Positions 17,551-26,940 are shown, counted from the first letter of the stretch. The stretch is DNA of 64,000 bases from AP-15 sp963832875 (GCA_963832875.1 CAWHWB010000002.1:124001-188000); one strand, 5' to 3'. Notes: generated by a model from the sequence alone, not told the origin. Made by a program: numbers and translations.

Positions 17551-19005
17551 ATGGATCTTTCCATCGTCATTCCGGTCAGGAACGAAGCTGAAAACATCGC
17601 ACTTCTGGTGGCCGAAATTGTCGCGGCGTTGGGCGGCTTGATTACCTATGAAATTATCTATGTCGATGATGGCAGCACCGATGCGACCGCTGCCGAGGTC
17701 CTGCGGCACGGGACGCGGCTAAGACTGCTGCGCCATGCGCAGAGCTGCGGACAGAGTGCAGCAATCCGCACCGGGGTGCAGGCGGCGCGCGCGGCGTGGG
17801 TGGCGACGCTGGACGGCGACGGTCAGAACGATCCGGCCGACCTCCCGAATTTGTGGCGTCTGGCTCGGTCCGCTCCGGCCAGCCCGCCTCTGCTGATCGC
17901 CGGCCATCGCCGCGCTCGGCAAGACAGCTGGTCGAAGCGTGCCGCGTCGCGAATCGCGAACCGGATTCGGGCTTGGCTTCTCGGCGACAACACCCCCGAC
18001 ACCGGGTGCGGACTGAAGCTATTTCCGCGCGCGCTGTTTCTCAATCTGCCCGATTTCGACCATATGCACCGGTTTTTGCCGGCGCTGGTGCTGCGCGCAG
18101 GGGGAACGGTGCGTTCGGTCCCGGTCAATCACCGGCCGCGCGGCGGCGGCGTTTCGAAATACGGTGTGTTCGATCGTCTGGGGGTCGGGATCGTAGATCT
18201 TCTCGGCGTGCTGTGGCTGCAGCGTCGCGGGAAGCGCCCGCGTCTCGTCGGGGAGGCGGCGGTCGAGGCAAGTCAGACCGAGTTCGACCCGTTCGGCTTC
18301 GCCTTCGGTTTCCGCATTGCCATGACGACGAGGGAGCGAACAGCGCCCGGCCCGTCTTACCGGGGGCTCCGCCGGATTGTCGGGAGTCTACTGCTCGGAC
18401 TGCTACTGGTCGGGATCGCCGGTGTCTGGCATTGGCGGGCCACTTTCGACCCGGCTGCCGTCGCCGCGGCGATCGGCCGCTATCCGGCAACCCCGCTGAT
18501 CTTTCTGGCGGTCCACGTCGCGGCCAGCCTGCTGTTCGTCCCGCGCACCTTGCTGGCGATCTTGGCCGGGCTACTGTTCGGCGTCGGATCGGGCATTTTT
18601 TGGGCGGCACTGGGTAGCGTCGCCGGCGCAGTCGCGGGGTTCCTGGTCGCTCGCTACATTAATTCCGGGCTTCTCGGACTCCACCGCGGCGCCCGCCTGC
18701 GGCCGGTGCTCAACCGAGTTGAGCGCGGCGGCTGGCGCGCAGTGGCGTTGCTACGACTGATTCCGGTGATCCCGCACAGCCTCGGCAATTACGGTCTCGG
18801 ACTGACCCGGGTCTCGCTGAGGGCCTACGCATTCGGGTCTCTGGTCGGACAATTGCCGATGACAATCGCCTATGTCGATTTCGGCGCAGCCGGAGAGCGG
18901 GTCATGCTCGGAGGCGCTGATTGGCTCGCACCGGCCTTGATCGGCGCCGCGGCGCTCGCGCTGTCGCTGTTGCTCCCGGTCATTGCCCGCCGCCGCGCCG
19001 GGTGA
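17551..19005 (+). CDS. GT2 glycosyltransferase fused to TVP38/TMEM64-like membrane domain
   Basis: A 484-residue protein. Residues 1-~240 are a GT-A fold family 2 enzyme like dolichyl/polyprenyl-phosphate mannosyltransferase: 'SIVIPVRNE', 'VDDGSTD' (38-44), the DxD-like 'DGDGQNDP' (88-95) and 'DTGCGLKLF'. Residues ~272-480 are a VTT (SNARE-associated Golgi/DedA-like) membrane domain: 'FVPRTLLAILAGLLFG', 'LLRLIPVIPHSLGNYGLGL', 'GQLPMTIAYVDFG'. The two parts share one frame. An in-frame ATG at 18322 (Met258) sits at the junction and could start a separate VTT protein. The likely role is glycan-lipid synthesis coupled to lipid transport, which is inference. The 3' end overlaps glcF by 136 bp. 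Confidence 0.88.
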   Translation: MDLSIVIPVRNEAENIALLVAEIVAALGGLITYEIIYVDDGSTDATAAEVLRHGTRLRLLRHAQSCGQSAAIRTGVQAARAAWVATLDGDGQNDPADLPNLWRLARSAPASPPLLIAGHRRARQDSWSKRAASRIANRIRAWLLGDNTPDTGCGLKLFPRALFLNLPDFDHMHRFLPALVLRAGGTVRSVPVNHRPRGGGVSKYGVFDRLGVGIVDLLGVLWLQRRGKRPRLVGEAAVEASQTEFDPFGFAFGFRIAMTTRERTAPGPSYRGLRRIVGSLLLGLLLVGIAGVWHWRATFDPAAVAAAIGRYPATPLIFLAVHVAASLLFVPRTLLAILAGLLFGVGSGIFWAALGSVAGAVAGFLVARYINSGLLGLHRGARLRPVLNRVERGGWRAVALLRLIPVIPHSLGNYGLGLTRVSLRAYAFGSLVGQLPMTIAYVDFGAAGERVMLGGADWLAPALIGAAALALSLLLPVIARRRAG

Positions 19006-20303
19006 GCAGTTCTGAGGCTCCTCGGCGGCGGCCCGCCGGTGGCCCAGTCGAGAAGCTCGACCGTGTGCACGATCGGCACGGCCGAGCCGGGAGCGAGCTG
19101 GGTGATGCAGCCGATATTGCCAGTGGCGACGAGATCGGGCCGTGTCTGGGCAATGTTGGCGAGCTTGCGCACACGCAACTTTTCGGCGATCTCGGGCTGC
19201 AGCAGATTGTAGGTGCCGGCCGAGCCGCAGCAAATGTGCCCTTCCGACACTTCAAGCGTCTCGAACCCGGCGCGCGTCAGCAGGGCTTTTGGGCCGGCAT
19301 GGAGGCGCTGGCCGTGCTGCATTGAGCAGGCGGAATGATAGGCGACGCGCCGGCCGAGGGCGGCCACTTCCGTCTTCGGCGCACGCAGCCCGAGCGTCTC
19401 GACCACTTCGGTAACGTCGCGGGCCAGAGCGGCAATCCGCGCCGCCTTTTCGGCATAGGCCGGATCTTCGCGCAGCATGAACCCGTAATCCTTCACCGTC
19501 GTGCCGCAACCGGACGCATTAATCGCGATCGCATCGAGCCCCTCAGCGAGGCGTTCGCGCTCCCAGGCATCGATATCGGCGCGGGCTAAGGCGAGCGCCG
19601 CCGCCCCCTGTCCCAGATGGTGGACGAGCGAGCCGCAGCAGCCGCTGCCCCGCGCGACGACCACCTCGCAACCATGTCGAGTCAAGAGCCGTATCGTCGC
19701 CTCGTTGATCTCGGGCGCCAGCACCAGCTGGGCGCAGCCGGCGAGCAGTGCGACGCGCATCCGCCGCTCGTTTTGAGCCGGAAATACGCGCGCCCGGTCG
19801 GTTACCGAGGTCGCGCGCACCGAGGCGGGAGCGAGTGTGAACAGCGGCGCGAGCGATCTCGGTAGAAATCGTGCGAACGACCTGCCAACAGTGGCGCAGC
19901 GCAGCGCCAGCCGGAACAACCAGGGCCGGGTCAGAACGGTTCCCAGCACCCGCCGCAATGTCCGTTCGCCCCACGGCCGGCGGTATTTCTCCTCGATCCA
20001 GCGCCGGGCATGGTCGACAAGGTGCATGTAGTTAACCCCCGACGGGCAGGTCGTCATGCAGGAAAGACAGGAGAGGCAGCGGTCGATATGCTTGACTGTG
20101 TCGGCGGTGGGCATCTCTTCGCGGGCGAGCATCTCCTTGATCAGATAGATGCGCCCGCGCGGACCATCGAGTTCATCGCCGAGCAGCAGATAGGTGGGGC
20201 AGGTCGCGGTGCAGAACCCGCAATGGGTGCAATTGCGCAGGATCTCTTCGGACTGCGCGGTATTCGGGTCGGCGAGCTGTTCGGCGGTGAAATCGGTGCG
20301 CAC
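18870..20303 (-). CDS. glcF: Glycolate oxidase iron-sulfur subunit GlcF
   Basis: A 477-residue electron-transfer subunit. Two 4Fe-4S motifs lie near the N-terminus: Cys25/28/31/35 ('CTHCGFCTATC') and Cys76/79/82/86 ('CLSCLSCMTTC'). Two CCG-type domains follow ('GCCGSLVHHLG', 'CCGSAGTYN'). It starts with GTG 20303, with GGAG eight nt upstream inside the end of glcE, so it is translated right after glcE. The family normally ends near residue ~430. Here ~40 extra residues (Ala/Pro/Ser-rich) run into the convergent glycosyltransferase gene, a 136-bp overlap. It works with GlcD and GlcE at the membrane, oxidising glycolate to glyoxylate. Confidence 0.93.
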   Translation of the reverse strand: MRTDFTAEQLADPNTAQSEEILRNCTHCGFCTATCPTYLLLGDELDGPRGRIYLIKEMLAREEMPTADTVKHIDRCLSCLSCMTTCPSGVNYMHLVDHARRWIEEKYRRPWGERTLRRVLGTVLTRPWLFRLALRCATVGRSFARFLPRSLAPLFTLAPASVRATSVTDRARVFPAQNERRMRVALLAGCAQLVLAPEINEATIRLLTRHGCEVVVARGSGCCGSLVHHLGQGAAALALARADIDAWERERLAEGLDAIAINASGCGTTVKDYGFMLREDPAYAEKAARIAALARDVTEVVETLGLRAPKTEVAALGRRVAYHSACSMQHGQRLHAGPKALLTRAGFETLEVSEGHICCGSAGTYNLLQPEIAEKLRVRKLANIAQTRPDLVATGNIGCITQLAPGSAVPIVHTVELLDWATGGPPPRSLRTAHPARRRAMTGSNSDSASAAAPIKAGASQSAPPSMTRSPAAPKST

Positions 20304-20307
20304 TCGA

Positions 20308-21543
20308 TCAGCTCCGTTCGACCATGCGCCCGGGGTTCAGGATATGGCGCGGGTCAAAGCTGTCCTTGACGCGCGCGGCGATTGCGGCGAGCGCCGGTGG
20401 CTGCGGCTCGAACACCGGCACTGCGCGGCGTAACGCCGCCGATCCCCTGATCAACGTCGCATAGCCACTGCCCAGCCCATCCGCCCGGCGGATCGCGCCG
20501 CGGATTACGGCTGCACCACCGTCCTCGGCGCCGGCTACGGCAGCCCAGACAAGCCCACCGCCCCAATCGAGATACCAGAATGCATCGAGGCTGCGGACGA
20601 TCGCCGCGGCAATTCCGGCACCGCTTGCCGGCGCCACCGAAACCCGCCACACCGCGCGTTCGGAGAGTGCGGCGAACGGCTCGACATCGCGGATTGCGCG
20701 CCAGAAACTGATCGAGGCGTCGCCGTCGAGAACCGTCGCTTCGCCTTCGCCGGCGAGTTTCACCAGCAGCCGCTCGCGACGGAACGTGACCGACGGCTGC
20801 GGCCCTTCGAGGCGCAAGGCGACTAGTCCCACCCCCCCGGCGATCACCGGGAGATAAGGCAAGGGAGGCGCGGCCGCGCCGGCCGGCAAATAGGCGGCGG
20901 CGGAGACATCGTGCGGCGAGGCCAGCGCGCAGCCCATCGCCCGCACCGCCGCATTGGGATCGAGCCCGCAGAGTACCACCGTCGCGACATGCTCGGGGCG
21001 CGGCATTACCTTGACCGTCACTTCTTCGAGTGCCGCCAAGGTGCCGTAAGAGCCCGCCATCAGCTTTGAGAGATCGTAGCCGGTGACGTTCTTGACGACC
21101 TTGCCGCCCGATTTGAAGATCTCGCCGCGGCCGCTCACCGCGCGAAAGCCGAGGAAATGGTCGCGCGCTGCTCCCGACTTGATCCGCCGCGGACCGGAAA
21201 GGTTGCAGGCGAGCGCGCCGCCGAGCGTCGGCTGCGTCTCCTGCGAGCCCAGCAAGGGTCGCCAATCCGGCGGCTCGAAGGCCAGCATCTGCCCATTTTG
21301 CGCCAGGGCGGTTTCGATCTCGTCGAGCGGGGTCGCCGCCCCGGCCGTCAACACCAGCTCACGAGGCTCATAGCTGCGGATGCGTGCAAGATTCGACAGA
21401 TCGAGTGTGCGCGGTGTCTGCATTGGGCGGCCGAGGCCGCGTTTCGAGCCTCCCGCAATCACCTCAATCGGTTCTTCGGCGGCGAGCGCGTCGCCGACCG
21501 CTTCGCGCAATTCCGCCAGATCGCTGGGCGAGAACTGTGTCAT
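20308..21543 (-). CDS. glcE: Glycolate oxidase FAD-binding subunit GlcE
   Basis: A 411-residue FAD-binding PCMH-type subunit, second gene of a glcD-glcE-glcF set. 'IEVIAGGSKRGLGRP' is the FAD-binding start. 'LGGALACNLSGPRRIKSGAARDH' (in two parts) and 'NVTGYDLSKLMAGSYGT' are typical of GlcE. The C-terminal closure is 'FDPRHILNPGRM'. ATG 21543 is preferred, with GTGGGG just upstream; an in-frame ATG at 21558 has no visible SD. The stop sits 5 bp before the glcF start, so the two are coupled. Known function: essential partner of GlcD in glycolate oxidation. Confidence 0.92.
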   Translation of the reverse strand: MTQFSPSDLAELREAVGDALAAEEPIEVIAGGSKRGLGRPMQTPRTLDLSNLARIRSYEPRELVLTAGAATPLDEIETALAQNGQMLAFEPPDWRPLLGSQETQPTLGGALACNLSGPRRIKSGAARDHFLGFRAVSGRGEIFKSGGKVVKNVTGYDLSKLMAGSYGTLAALEEVTVKVMPRPEHVATVVLCGLDPNAAVRAMGCALASPHDVSAAAYLPAGAAAPPLPYLPVIAGGVGLVALRLEGPQPSVTFRRERLLVKLAGEGEATVLDGDASISFWRAIRDVEPFAALSERAVWRVSVAPASGAGIAAAIVRSLDAFWYLDWGGGLVWAAVAGAEDGGAAVIRGAIRRADGLGSGYATLIRGSAALRRAVPVFEPQPPALAAIAARVKDSFDPRHILNPGRMVERS

Positions 21544-21668
21544 GCCCCACGATGCCATGTGTGGTGAGATGAGCGAGCAAAGCGAAACCCATCATCCGCG
21601 CCGCTAAGAATCGTCATTGACGGGCTTCGCTGCACTTAGCCCATCCTACGGCTTTGAATCCCCGAACG

Positions 21669-23156
21669 CTAGAAGCGCGGCAGGTCGGGAAACGGCAATC
21701 GGCCGGCGCGGACGTGCAGGCGGCCGAGCTCGGCGCAGCGATGAAGCTGCGGGAACACCTTGCCGGGATTAAGCAACCCGTCGGGATCGAACGCACATTT
21801 CAGACGCTGCTGATGTGCCAGGTCGCTGTCGTCGAACATCGTGCCCATCAGATCGCGCTTCTCGACGCCGACGCCGTGCTCGCCGGTCAAGACACCGCCG
21901 ACCTCGACGCAAAGGCGCAGAATGTCGGAACCGAATTTCTCGGCCCGCTCGATTTCGCCTGGCCGGTTTGCATCATACAGGATCAGCGGGTGCAGATTGC
22001 CGTCGCCGGCATGGAACACGTTGGCGACGCGCAGCCCATACTGTTCCGACAAGTCACGCATTCGGCGCAGCACTTGCGCCAGCCGCCCGCGCGGGATCGT
22101 CCCGTCCATGCAATAATAATCGGGCGAGATCCGGCCGACTGCAGGGAATGCCGCCTTGCGCCCCGACCAGAATGCGAGGCGCTCGGCATCGTCGTGGCTA
22201 ACCCGGATCGTCGTGGCATAATGATTGCGTGCGATGATCTCGACCTTCGCGATCAGATAATCGATTTCAGCCGGCGCCCCGTCGAGCTCGACGATCAGCA
22301 AGGCTTCGACATCGAGCGGATAGCCGGCCTGGACAAACGCCTCGGCAGCATGGATCGCCGGCCGGTCCATCATCTCCATGCCGCCGGGGATGATGCCGGC
22401 GCCGATCACCGCGGCGACGCATTCCCCAGCGTCCTCGGCGCTGGCAAAGCCGATCAGCAACGCACGCGCCGCCAAAGGCTTCGGCAGGATGCGAACCGTG
22501 ACTTCGGTAACCACGCCGAGCAGCCCCTCGGAGCCGGTTACCACCCCCAACAGGTCATAGCCCTCGGCATCGAAATGCTTGCCGCCGAGGCGGATCACCT
22601 CGCCATCCATCATCACCATCTCGACGCCGAGAAGATTGTTGGTGGTCAGCCCGTATTTGAGGCAATGAACGCCGCCCGAATTCTCGGCGACATTGCCGCC
22701 GATTGTGCACGCGATCTGGCTCGATGGATCGGGCGCGTAATAGTACCCGGCATGCTCGACCGCATGGGTCAGGGCCAAATTGGTGACGCCGGGCTGGGCG
22801 GTGATGCAGCGATTGTCGTAGTCGATGTCGAGAATGCGGTTGAACTTGGCCATGCCGAGCAGCACGCCGTCGGCCAAGGGCAGTGCGCCGCCCGACAGCG
22901 AGGTGCCGGCGCCGCGCGGAACGATTTTGACGCCCAACTCCTTGCAATAGCGCAAGATGGCCGCGACCTGATCGACCCGCGACGGCAACACCACGACCAT
23001 CGGCAATTGCCGGTAGGCGGTCAAACCGTCGTTCTCGTAGGCACGGCGTTCGACCTCGGACACGATGACCCCTTCGCCGGGCACGATCTGCCGTAAGGCA
23101 TCGACGATCTCGGCACGCCGCTGCAAAACCGCGGCGTCGGGCCTCGGCATCTTCAT
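21669..23156 (-). CDS. glcD: Glycolate oxidase catalytic subunit GlcD
   Basis: A 495-residue FAD-linked 2-hydroxyacid oxidase and the first gene of glcDEF. The PCMH domain has 'PRGAGTSLSGGALP' and 'GGNVAENSGGVHCLKYG'. The C-terminal FAD-oxidase domain has 'NVFHAGDGNLHPL' and 'GGVLTGEHGVGVEKRDLM'. It closes with 'FDPDGLLNPGKVFP', then ~27 extra residues. The ATG at 23156 starts a usual-length GlcD. The gap to glcE is ~110 bp with no gene. The complex converts glycolate (from 2-phosphoglycolate or the environment) to glyoxylate. Glycerate kinase and pyruvate kinase upstream in the window fit the later steps. Confidence 0.95.
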   Translation of the reverse strand: MKMPRPDAAVLQRRAEIVDALRQIVPGEGVIVSEVERRAYENDGLTAYRQLPMVVVLPSRVDQVAAILRYCKELGVKIVPRGAGTSLSGGALPLADGVLLGMAKFNRILDIDYDNRCITAQPGVTNLALTHAVEHAGYYYAPDPSSQIACTIGGNVAENSGGVHCLKYGLTTNNLLGVEMVMMDGEVIRLGGKHFDAEGYDLLGVVTGSEGLLGVVTEVTVRILPKPLAARALLIGFASAEDAGECVAAVIGAGIIPGGMEMMDRPAIHAAEAFVQAGYPLDVEALLIVELDGAPAEIDYLIAKVEIIARNHYATTIRVSHDDAERLAFWSGRKAAFPAVGRISPDYYCMDGTIPRGRLAQVLRRMRDLSEQYGLRVANVFHAGDGNLHPLILYDANRPGEIERAEKFGSDILRLCVEVGGVLTGEHGVGVEKRDLMGTMFDDSDLAHQQRLKCAFDPDGLLNPGKVFPQLHRCAELGRLHVRAGRLPFPDLPRF

Positions 23157-23199
23157 CGGCGATCGCGTGCGGCGCCCAGACCGCGCTCAGCAGCCGGGT

Positions 23200-23325
23200 T
23201 CAGCCCTGGCGCGCCTTGTATCTGGGATTGGTCTTGTTGATGACGTAGACGCGTCCCTTGCGCCGCACGATGCGGCAATTTTTGTCACGCTTTTTCAGGG
23301 TCTTGAGAGAATTGACGATCTTCAT
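23200..23325 (-). CDS. rpmJ: 50S ribosomal protein L36
   Basis: A 41-residue ribosomal protein on the minus strand. The translation begins MKIVNSLKTLKKRDKNC and ends 'NPRYKARQG', matching the L36 type common in alphaproteobacteria. A GGAG lies upstream of ATG 23325. Only one of the usual four zinc-ribbon cysteines is kept (Cys17), as in the zinc-independent C-minus variants. It is a structural component of the large ribosomal subunit. The 219 bp between it and hisS shows no further gene. Confidence 0.93.
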   Translation of the reverse strand: MKIVNSLKTLKKRDKNCRIVRRKGRVYVINKTNPRYKARQG

Positions 23326-23544
23326 GTCCGGGGCTCCTCGGCGAGCCCGGAAGATAGGGAGCAAGCCAGCGGAAGTCAAATCGTGCGGGACAAGAACTCG
23401 GGTGCAGGGGTCGTGAATGTGCCGCGGCTTCGCGGCGCCGGGCCTTGAGGAGATGGGCGGAAGGAAGCATCTTATGCGAATTGCTCAGATAAGTGTCCCT
23501 GGTATCGTGATCCCGCTACGCTGACCCGGGTCGGAGAGACATTG

Positions 23545-24792
23545 ATGCAGGCTTTGCAGCCGGTGCGCGGCACCCAGGATCTCTTGCCCGAAACGGCGCG
23601 ACGCCATCGGCAGGTGAGCGAGACCGCGCGAGCCGTGGCCGAGCTCTACGGCTTCGCCGAGATCGCGACGCCGATCTTCGAGTTCACCGAGGTCTTCGCC
23701 CGCCCGATCGGCAAATTCACCGATATCGTGTCAAAAGAGATGTACACCTTCACCGATCGCGGCGGTGAGGAGGTGAGCCTGCGCCCGGAATATACGGCCG
23801 GGATCGTCCGCGCTGTATTGTCGAACGGGCTAACCCAATCGGCGCCCCTCAAATTCTTCTGCAGCGGCCCGGTGTTCCGCTACGAGAGGCCGCAAAAGGG
23901 AAGGCTCCGCCAGTTTCACCAGGTCAACGTTGAGATCTTGGGCGTGCCGCAGCCGCAGGCGGATATCGAGACCATCGCGCTCGGCCGGCGCATCCTCGAC
24001 GAGCTGGGGATCGCCGGCAGGGTCGCGCTCGAGTTGAATACGCTCGGCGACCCCGAAAGCCGCGGGGCTTACCGCAACGCTCTCGTCGCCTACTTTTCGA
24101 CGAGGAAATCCGACCTGTCGGACGACAGCCGTCGTCGGCTCGAAATCAACCCGCTGCGCATCCTCAATTCGAAAGATCCCGGCGATTTGCGGATCAATGC
24201 TGAGGCGCCGACCTTCGATGATTATCTGAACGCCGCGTCACAGGAGTTCTTCACTCGCGTGCGCGACGGGCTCGACCGGCTGGATATCAGCTACCGCCTC
24301 AACCCGCGTCTGGTGCGCGGCCTGGATTACTACACTCACACCGCGTTCGAATTCGTGACCTCCGATCTCGGCGCCCAAGGCACGGTGATGGGCGGAGGAC
24401 GCTATGACGGGCTCGTCGAGATGATGGGCGGGCCGGCAATGCCCGGGGTCGGTTGGGCGGCCGGCATCGAGCGACTATCCATGCTGATCGCCGAGCCGCC
24501 GACGCCGCCGCGGCCGGTCACGCTGGTGCCGATAGGCGGGGCCGCTGAGGCGCAAGCTCCGGCGCTCGCCGAAAAATTGCGCGACGCCGGGGTCGTGATC
24601 GACCTCGGCTATTCCGGCAGTGTGCAGCGGCGGATGCGGCGCGCCGACCGGTACAGCGCCCGAGCCGCGGTGCTCTTCGGCGACGACGAGATTGCAGCCG
24701 GCACGGCAACGGTGCGCGATCTCGACAGCGGCGCACAGGAAGCGGTGCCGCTCAGCCAGCTCTCGGATCGGCTGAAAGCCTTGCTGAGCTGA
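23545..24792 (+). CDS. hisS: Histidyl-tRNA synthetase
   Basis: A 415-residue class II aminoacyl-tRNA synthetase charging tRNA-His. The start ATG 23545 follows GGAGAG, and an adjacent in-frame TTG at 23542 is less likely. Family marks are 'QPVRGTQDLLP' at the N-terminus, motif 2 'FRYERPQKGRLRQFHQ', the histidine-binding 'RGLDYYTHTAFE' and motif 3 'GVGWAAGIERLSML'. The C-terminal anticodon-binding domain contains 'SGSVQRRMRRADR'. prfA starts 2 bp after its stop codon, giving a hisS-prfA-prmC translation operon. Confidence 0.97.
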   Translation: MQALQPVRGTQDLLPETARRHRQVSETARAVAELYGFAEIATPIFEFTEVFARPIGKFTDIVSKEMYTFTDRGGEEVSLRPEYTAGIVRAVLSNGLTQSAPLKFFCSGPVFRYERPQKGRLRQFHQVNVEILGVPQPQADIETIALGRRILDELGIAGRVALELNTLGDPESRGAYRNALVAYFSTRKSDLSDDSRRRLEINPLRILNSKDPGDLRINAEAPTFDDYLNAASQEFFTRVRDGLDRLDISYRLNPRLVRGLDYYTHTAFEFVTSDLGAQGTVMGGGRYDGLVEMMGGPAMPGVGWAAGIERLSMLIAEPPTPPRPVTLVPIGGAAEAQAPALAEKLRDAGVVIDLGYSGSVQRRMRRADRYSARAAVLFGDDEIAAGTATVRDLDSGAQEAVPLSQLSDRLKALLS

Positions 24793-24794
24793 AC

Positions 24795-25871
24795 ATGGAA
24801 CCGGCGCTCGCCTTACGCCTCGACCAAATCCTCCGTCGTCACGACGAGTTGCGCGCGGCCCTCTCGGGCGCCGGTCTGTCCGGCGGCGGCTTCGCAAGAC
24901 TATCAAAGGAATACAGCGAACTGTCGCCGATCATCCAGGGCATCGAAGCGCTGCGTCACGCCCAGGACGATATAGCGGCTGCGACCGAGATGGCGGCAGG
25001 CGACGACGCCGAGATGAGGGCGCTCGCCGAGGAGGAACTGCAGAGCCTGCGCGAGCGCCTTCCCGAATTGGAACTGCATGTCAAACTGTCCTTGCTGCCG
25101 AAGGACGAGGACGACGAGCGCAATGCGATCCTCGAGATCCGCGCCGGCACCGGCGGCGAGGAGGCGGCGCTGTTCGCAGCCGATCTGTTTCGCATGTACC
25201 AGCGCTATGCCGCGTTGCGCGGCTGGCGGTTCGAGTTGCTCGATCTGTCGGAAACCGGGATCGGCGGGTTTAAGGAGGCCACCGCCTCGATCACCGGCCG
25301 TGACGTCTTTGCCCGATTGAAATTCGAGAGCGGGGTTCATCGTGTCCAGCGCGTGCCGGAGACGGAGGCTTCGGGCCGCATCCATACCTCGGCGGCGACC
25401 GTCGCGGTATTGCCCGAGGCGGAGGAGGTCGATATCAAGATCGACGACAAGGATTTGCGCATCGACGTGTTCCGCGCCTCGGGGCCGGGCGGCCAATCGG
25501 TCAACACCACCGACAGCGCGGTGCGGATAACCCATCTGCCGACAGGGCTCGTCGTCGTCCAGCAGGACGAGAAATCACAGCACAAGAACAAGGCCAGAGC
25601 GCTGAAGGTGCTGCGCTCGCGACTTTACGAGATGGAGCGTCAGGCACGCGACAGTGCCCGCGCCGCCGAGCGAAAAAGCCAGGTCGGCAGCGGCGATCGC
25701 TCCGAGCGCATCCGCACCTACAATTTTCCGCAAGGCCGGGTGACCGACCACCGCATCAACCTGACGCTCCACAAGATAGACAAGGTGATGAGCGGAGAGG
25801 CCCTTGACGAAATCATCGATGCGATCCTCGCCGAAGATCGCGCAGCAAGACTGGCGGCGGTGAAGGGGTAA
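24795..25871 (+). CDS. prfA: Peptide chain release factor 1
   Basis: A 358-residue RF1, recognising UAA and UAG. The GGQ loop, which triggers peptidyl-tRNA hydrolysis, is at 232-234 ('GPGGQSVNTTD'). The PxT tripeptide that defines RF1 is Pro188-Glu189-Thr190 ('QRVPETEASGRIHTS'). Length and domains are normal. It lies between hisS (2 bp away) and prmC (7 bp away). PrmC methylates the Gln of this GGQ motif, so the neighbours act on each other. Confidence 0.98.
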   Translation: MEPALALRLDQILRRHDELRAALSGAGLSGGGFARLSKEYSELSPIIQGIEALRHAQDDIAAATEMAAGDDAEMRALAEEELQSLRERLPELELHVKLSLLPKDEDDERNAILEIRAGTGGEEAALFAADLFRMYQRYAALRGWRFELLDLSETGIGGFKEATASITGRDVFARLKFESGVHRVQRVPETEASGRIHTSAATVAVLPEAEEVDIKIDDKDLRIDVFRASGPGGQSVNTTDSAVRITHLPTGLVVVQQDEKSQHKNKARALKVLRSRLYEMERQARDSARAAERKSQVGSGDRSERIRTYNFPQGRVTDHRINLTLHKIDKVMSGEALDEIIDAILAEDRAARLAAVKG

Positions 25872-25878
25872 GGTATCG

Positions 25879-26796
25879 ATGGCGGATACTCTCGGCTCGT
25901 TCCTCGGCGAAGCTGCCGTTGTGCTGTCGAGCGCCGGCGTCGACGAGCCGCGCCGCCACGCCCGACGGCTTTTGGGAGGTTTGTTGGACCTTTCCGCGGC
26001 CGAGTTGCTGAGCAATTCGCGCCGGGGGCTGGAACCGCACCAGGCTGATCGCCTGCGCCGAGCGCTGGGGCGAATGATCGAGGGTGAGCCGTTGAGCCGC
26101 GTTCTCGGCCGACGCGAGTTCTGGGGGCTCAATTTTGCGTTGTCGGAGGACACCCTTGACCCGCGGCCGGAGAGCGAAACCTTGGTCGAGGCGGTCCTGG
26201 CCCGGATCACCGATCGCACCGCGCGCCTCAGCTTTCTCGATCTCGGAACCGGGACAGGATGTCTGCTGCTAGCCCTGCTCACCGAATTCCCAGCCGCCAT
26301 CGGCTTTGGCTGCGACATCTCGACCGGAGCGATCCTGACCGCCCGTCGAAATGCTGGCGTGCTGGGCCTTGCCGATCGCGCACTGTTTTTCGTCGGCGAC
26401 TGGGGGAGCGCGGTGACGGGACAGTTCGAGGCGATCGTCGCAAATCCACCTTACATCGGCGCCAAAGAGCTTGCTGCTCTACCGGCTCAGGTCCGCTGTT
26501 ATGACCCGCGGCGCGCACTTGATGGCGGCGAGGACGGTCTGGATTCCTATCGAGTGATTGCCTCGGACCTGCCAGGGCTGTTGGCGCCCGGCGGCATCTC
26601 TACAGTTGAGATCGGGATTGGACAGGCCGGCGCTGCGACCGCGATTTTCGCCGCCCGAGGCTTCAACATCGACGGCATCGAGGGCGATCTCGCCGGCATT
26701 GAGCGCTGTGTCGTATTGCGGCTTGGTGAAAGCGCCCGAGCCGAGCCGTGCTCGGGTGGTCAAAAAAATCTTGGAATATGCCGCCATCCCGTCTAG
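25879..26796 (+). CDS. prmC: Release factor glutamine N5-methyltransferase
   Basis: A 305-residue SAM-dependent methyltransferase that modifies the GGQ glutamine of RF1 and RF2. The SAM-binding strand is 'FLDLGTGTGCLLLAL' (119-133). The catalytic NPPY is at 189-192 ('VANPPYIG'). The N-terminal substrate-binding helical domain includes 'GEPLSRVLGRREFWGL'. AAGG lies upstream of ATG 25879. The last ~20 residues ('ARAEPCSGGQKN...') extend beyond the usual end and may be unconserved. It is co-transcribed with prfA. Confidence 0.95.
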   Translation: MADTLGSFLGEAAVVLSSAGVDEPRRHARRLLGGLLDLSAAELLSNSRRGLEPHQADRLRRALGRMIEGEPLSRVLGRREFWGLNFALSEDTLDPRPESETLVEAVLARITDRTARLSFLDLGTGTGCLLLALLTEFPAAIGFGCDISTGAILTARRNAGVLGLADRALFFVGDWGSAVTGQFEAIVANPPYIGAKELAALPAQVRCYDPRRALDGGEDGLDSYRVIASDLPGLLAPGGISTVEIGIGQAGAATAIFAARGFNIDGIEGDLAGIERCVVLRLGESARAEPCSGGQKNLGICRHPV

Positions 26797-26940
26797 GCTG
26801 AGGCGGTGGAGAGTTCGATCCCGCGCCGGGGAAGCGCCGGATATTTGCGCGAGAACGCCCTGTCCGAGATCGTGCAGGGACCGACGAACGCTCCGATCGG
26901 ATAAGGCTCCGACCGTTTCCACCGAGATCAGACAGGTGTC

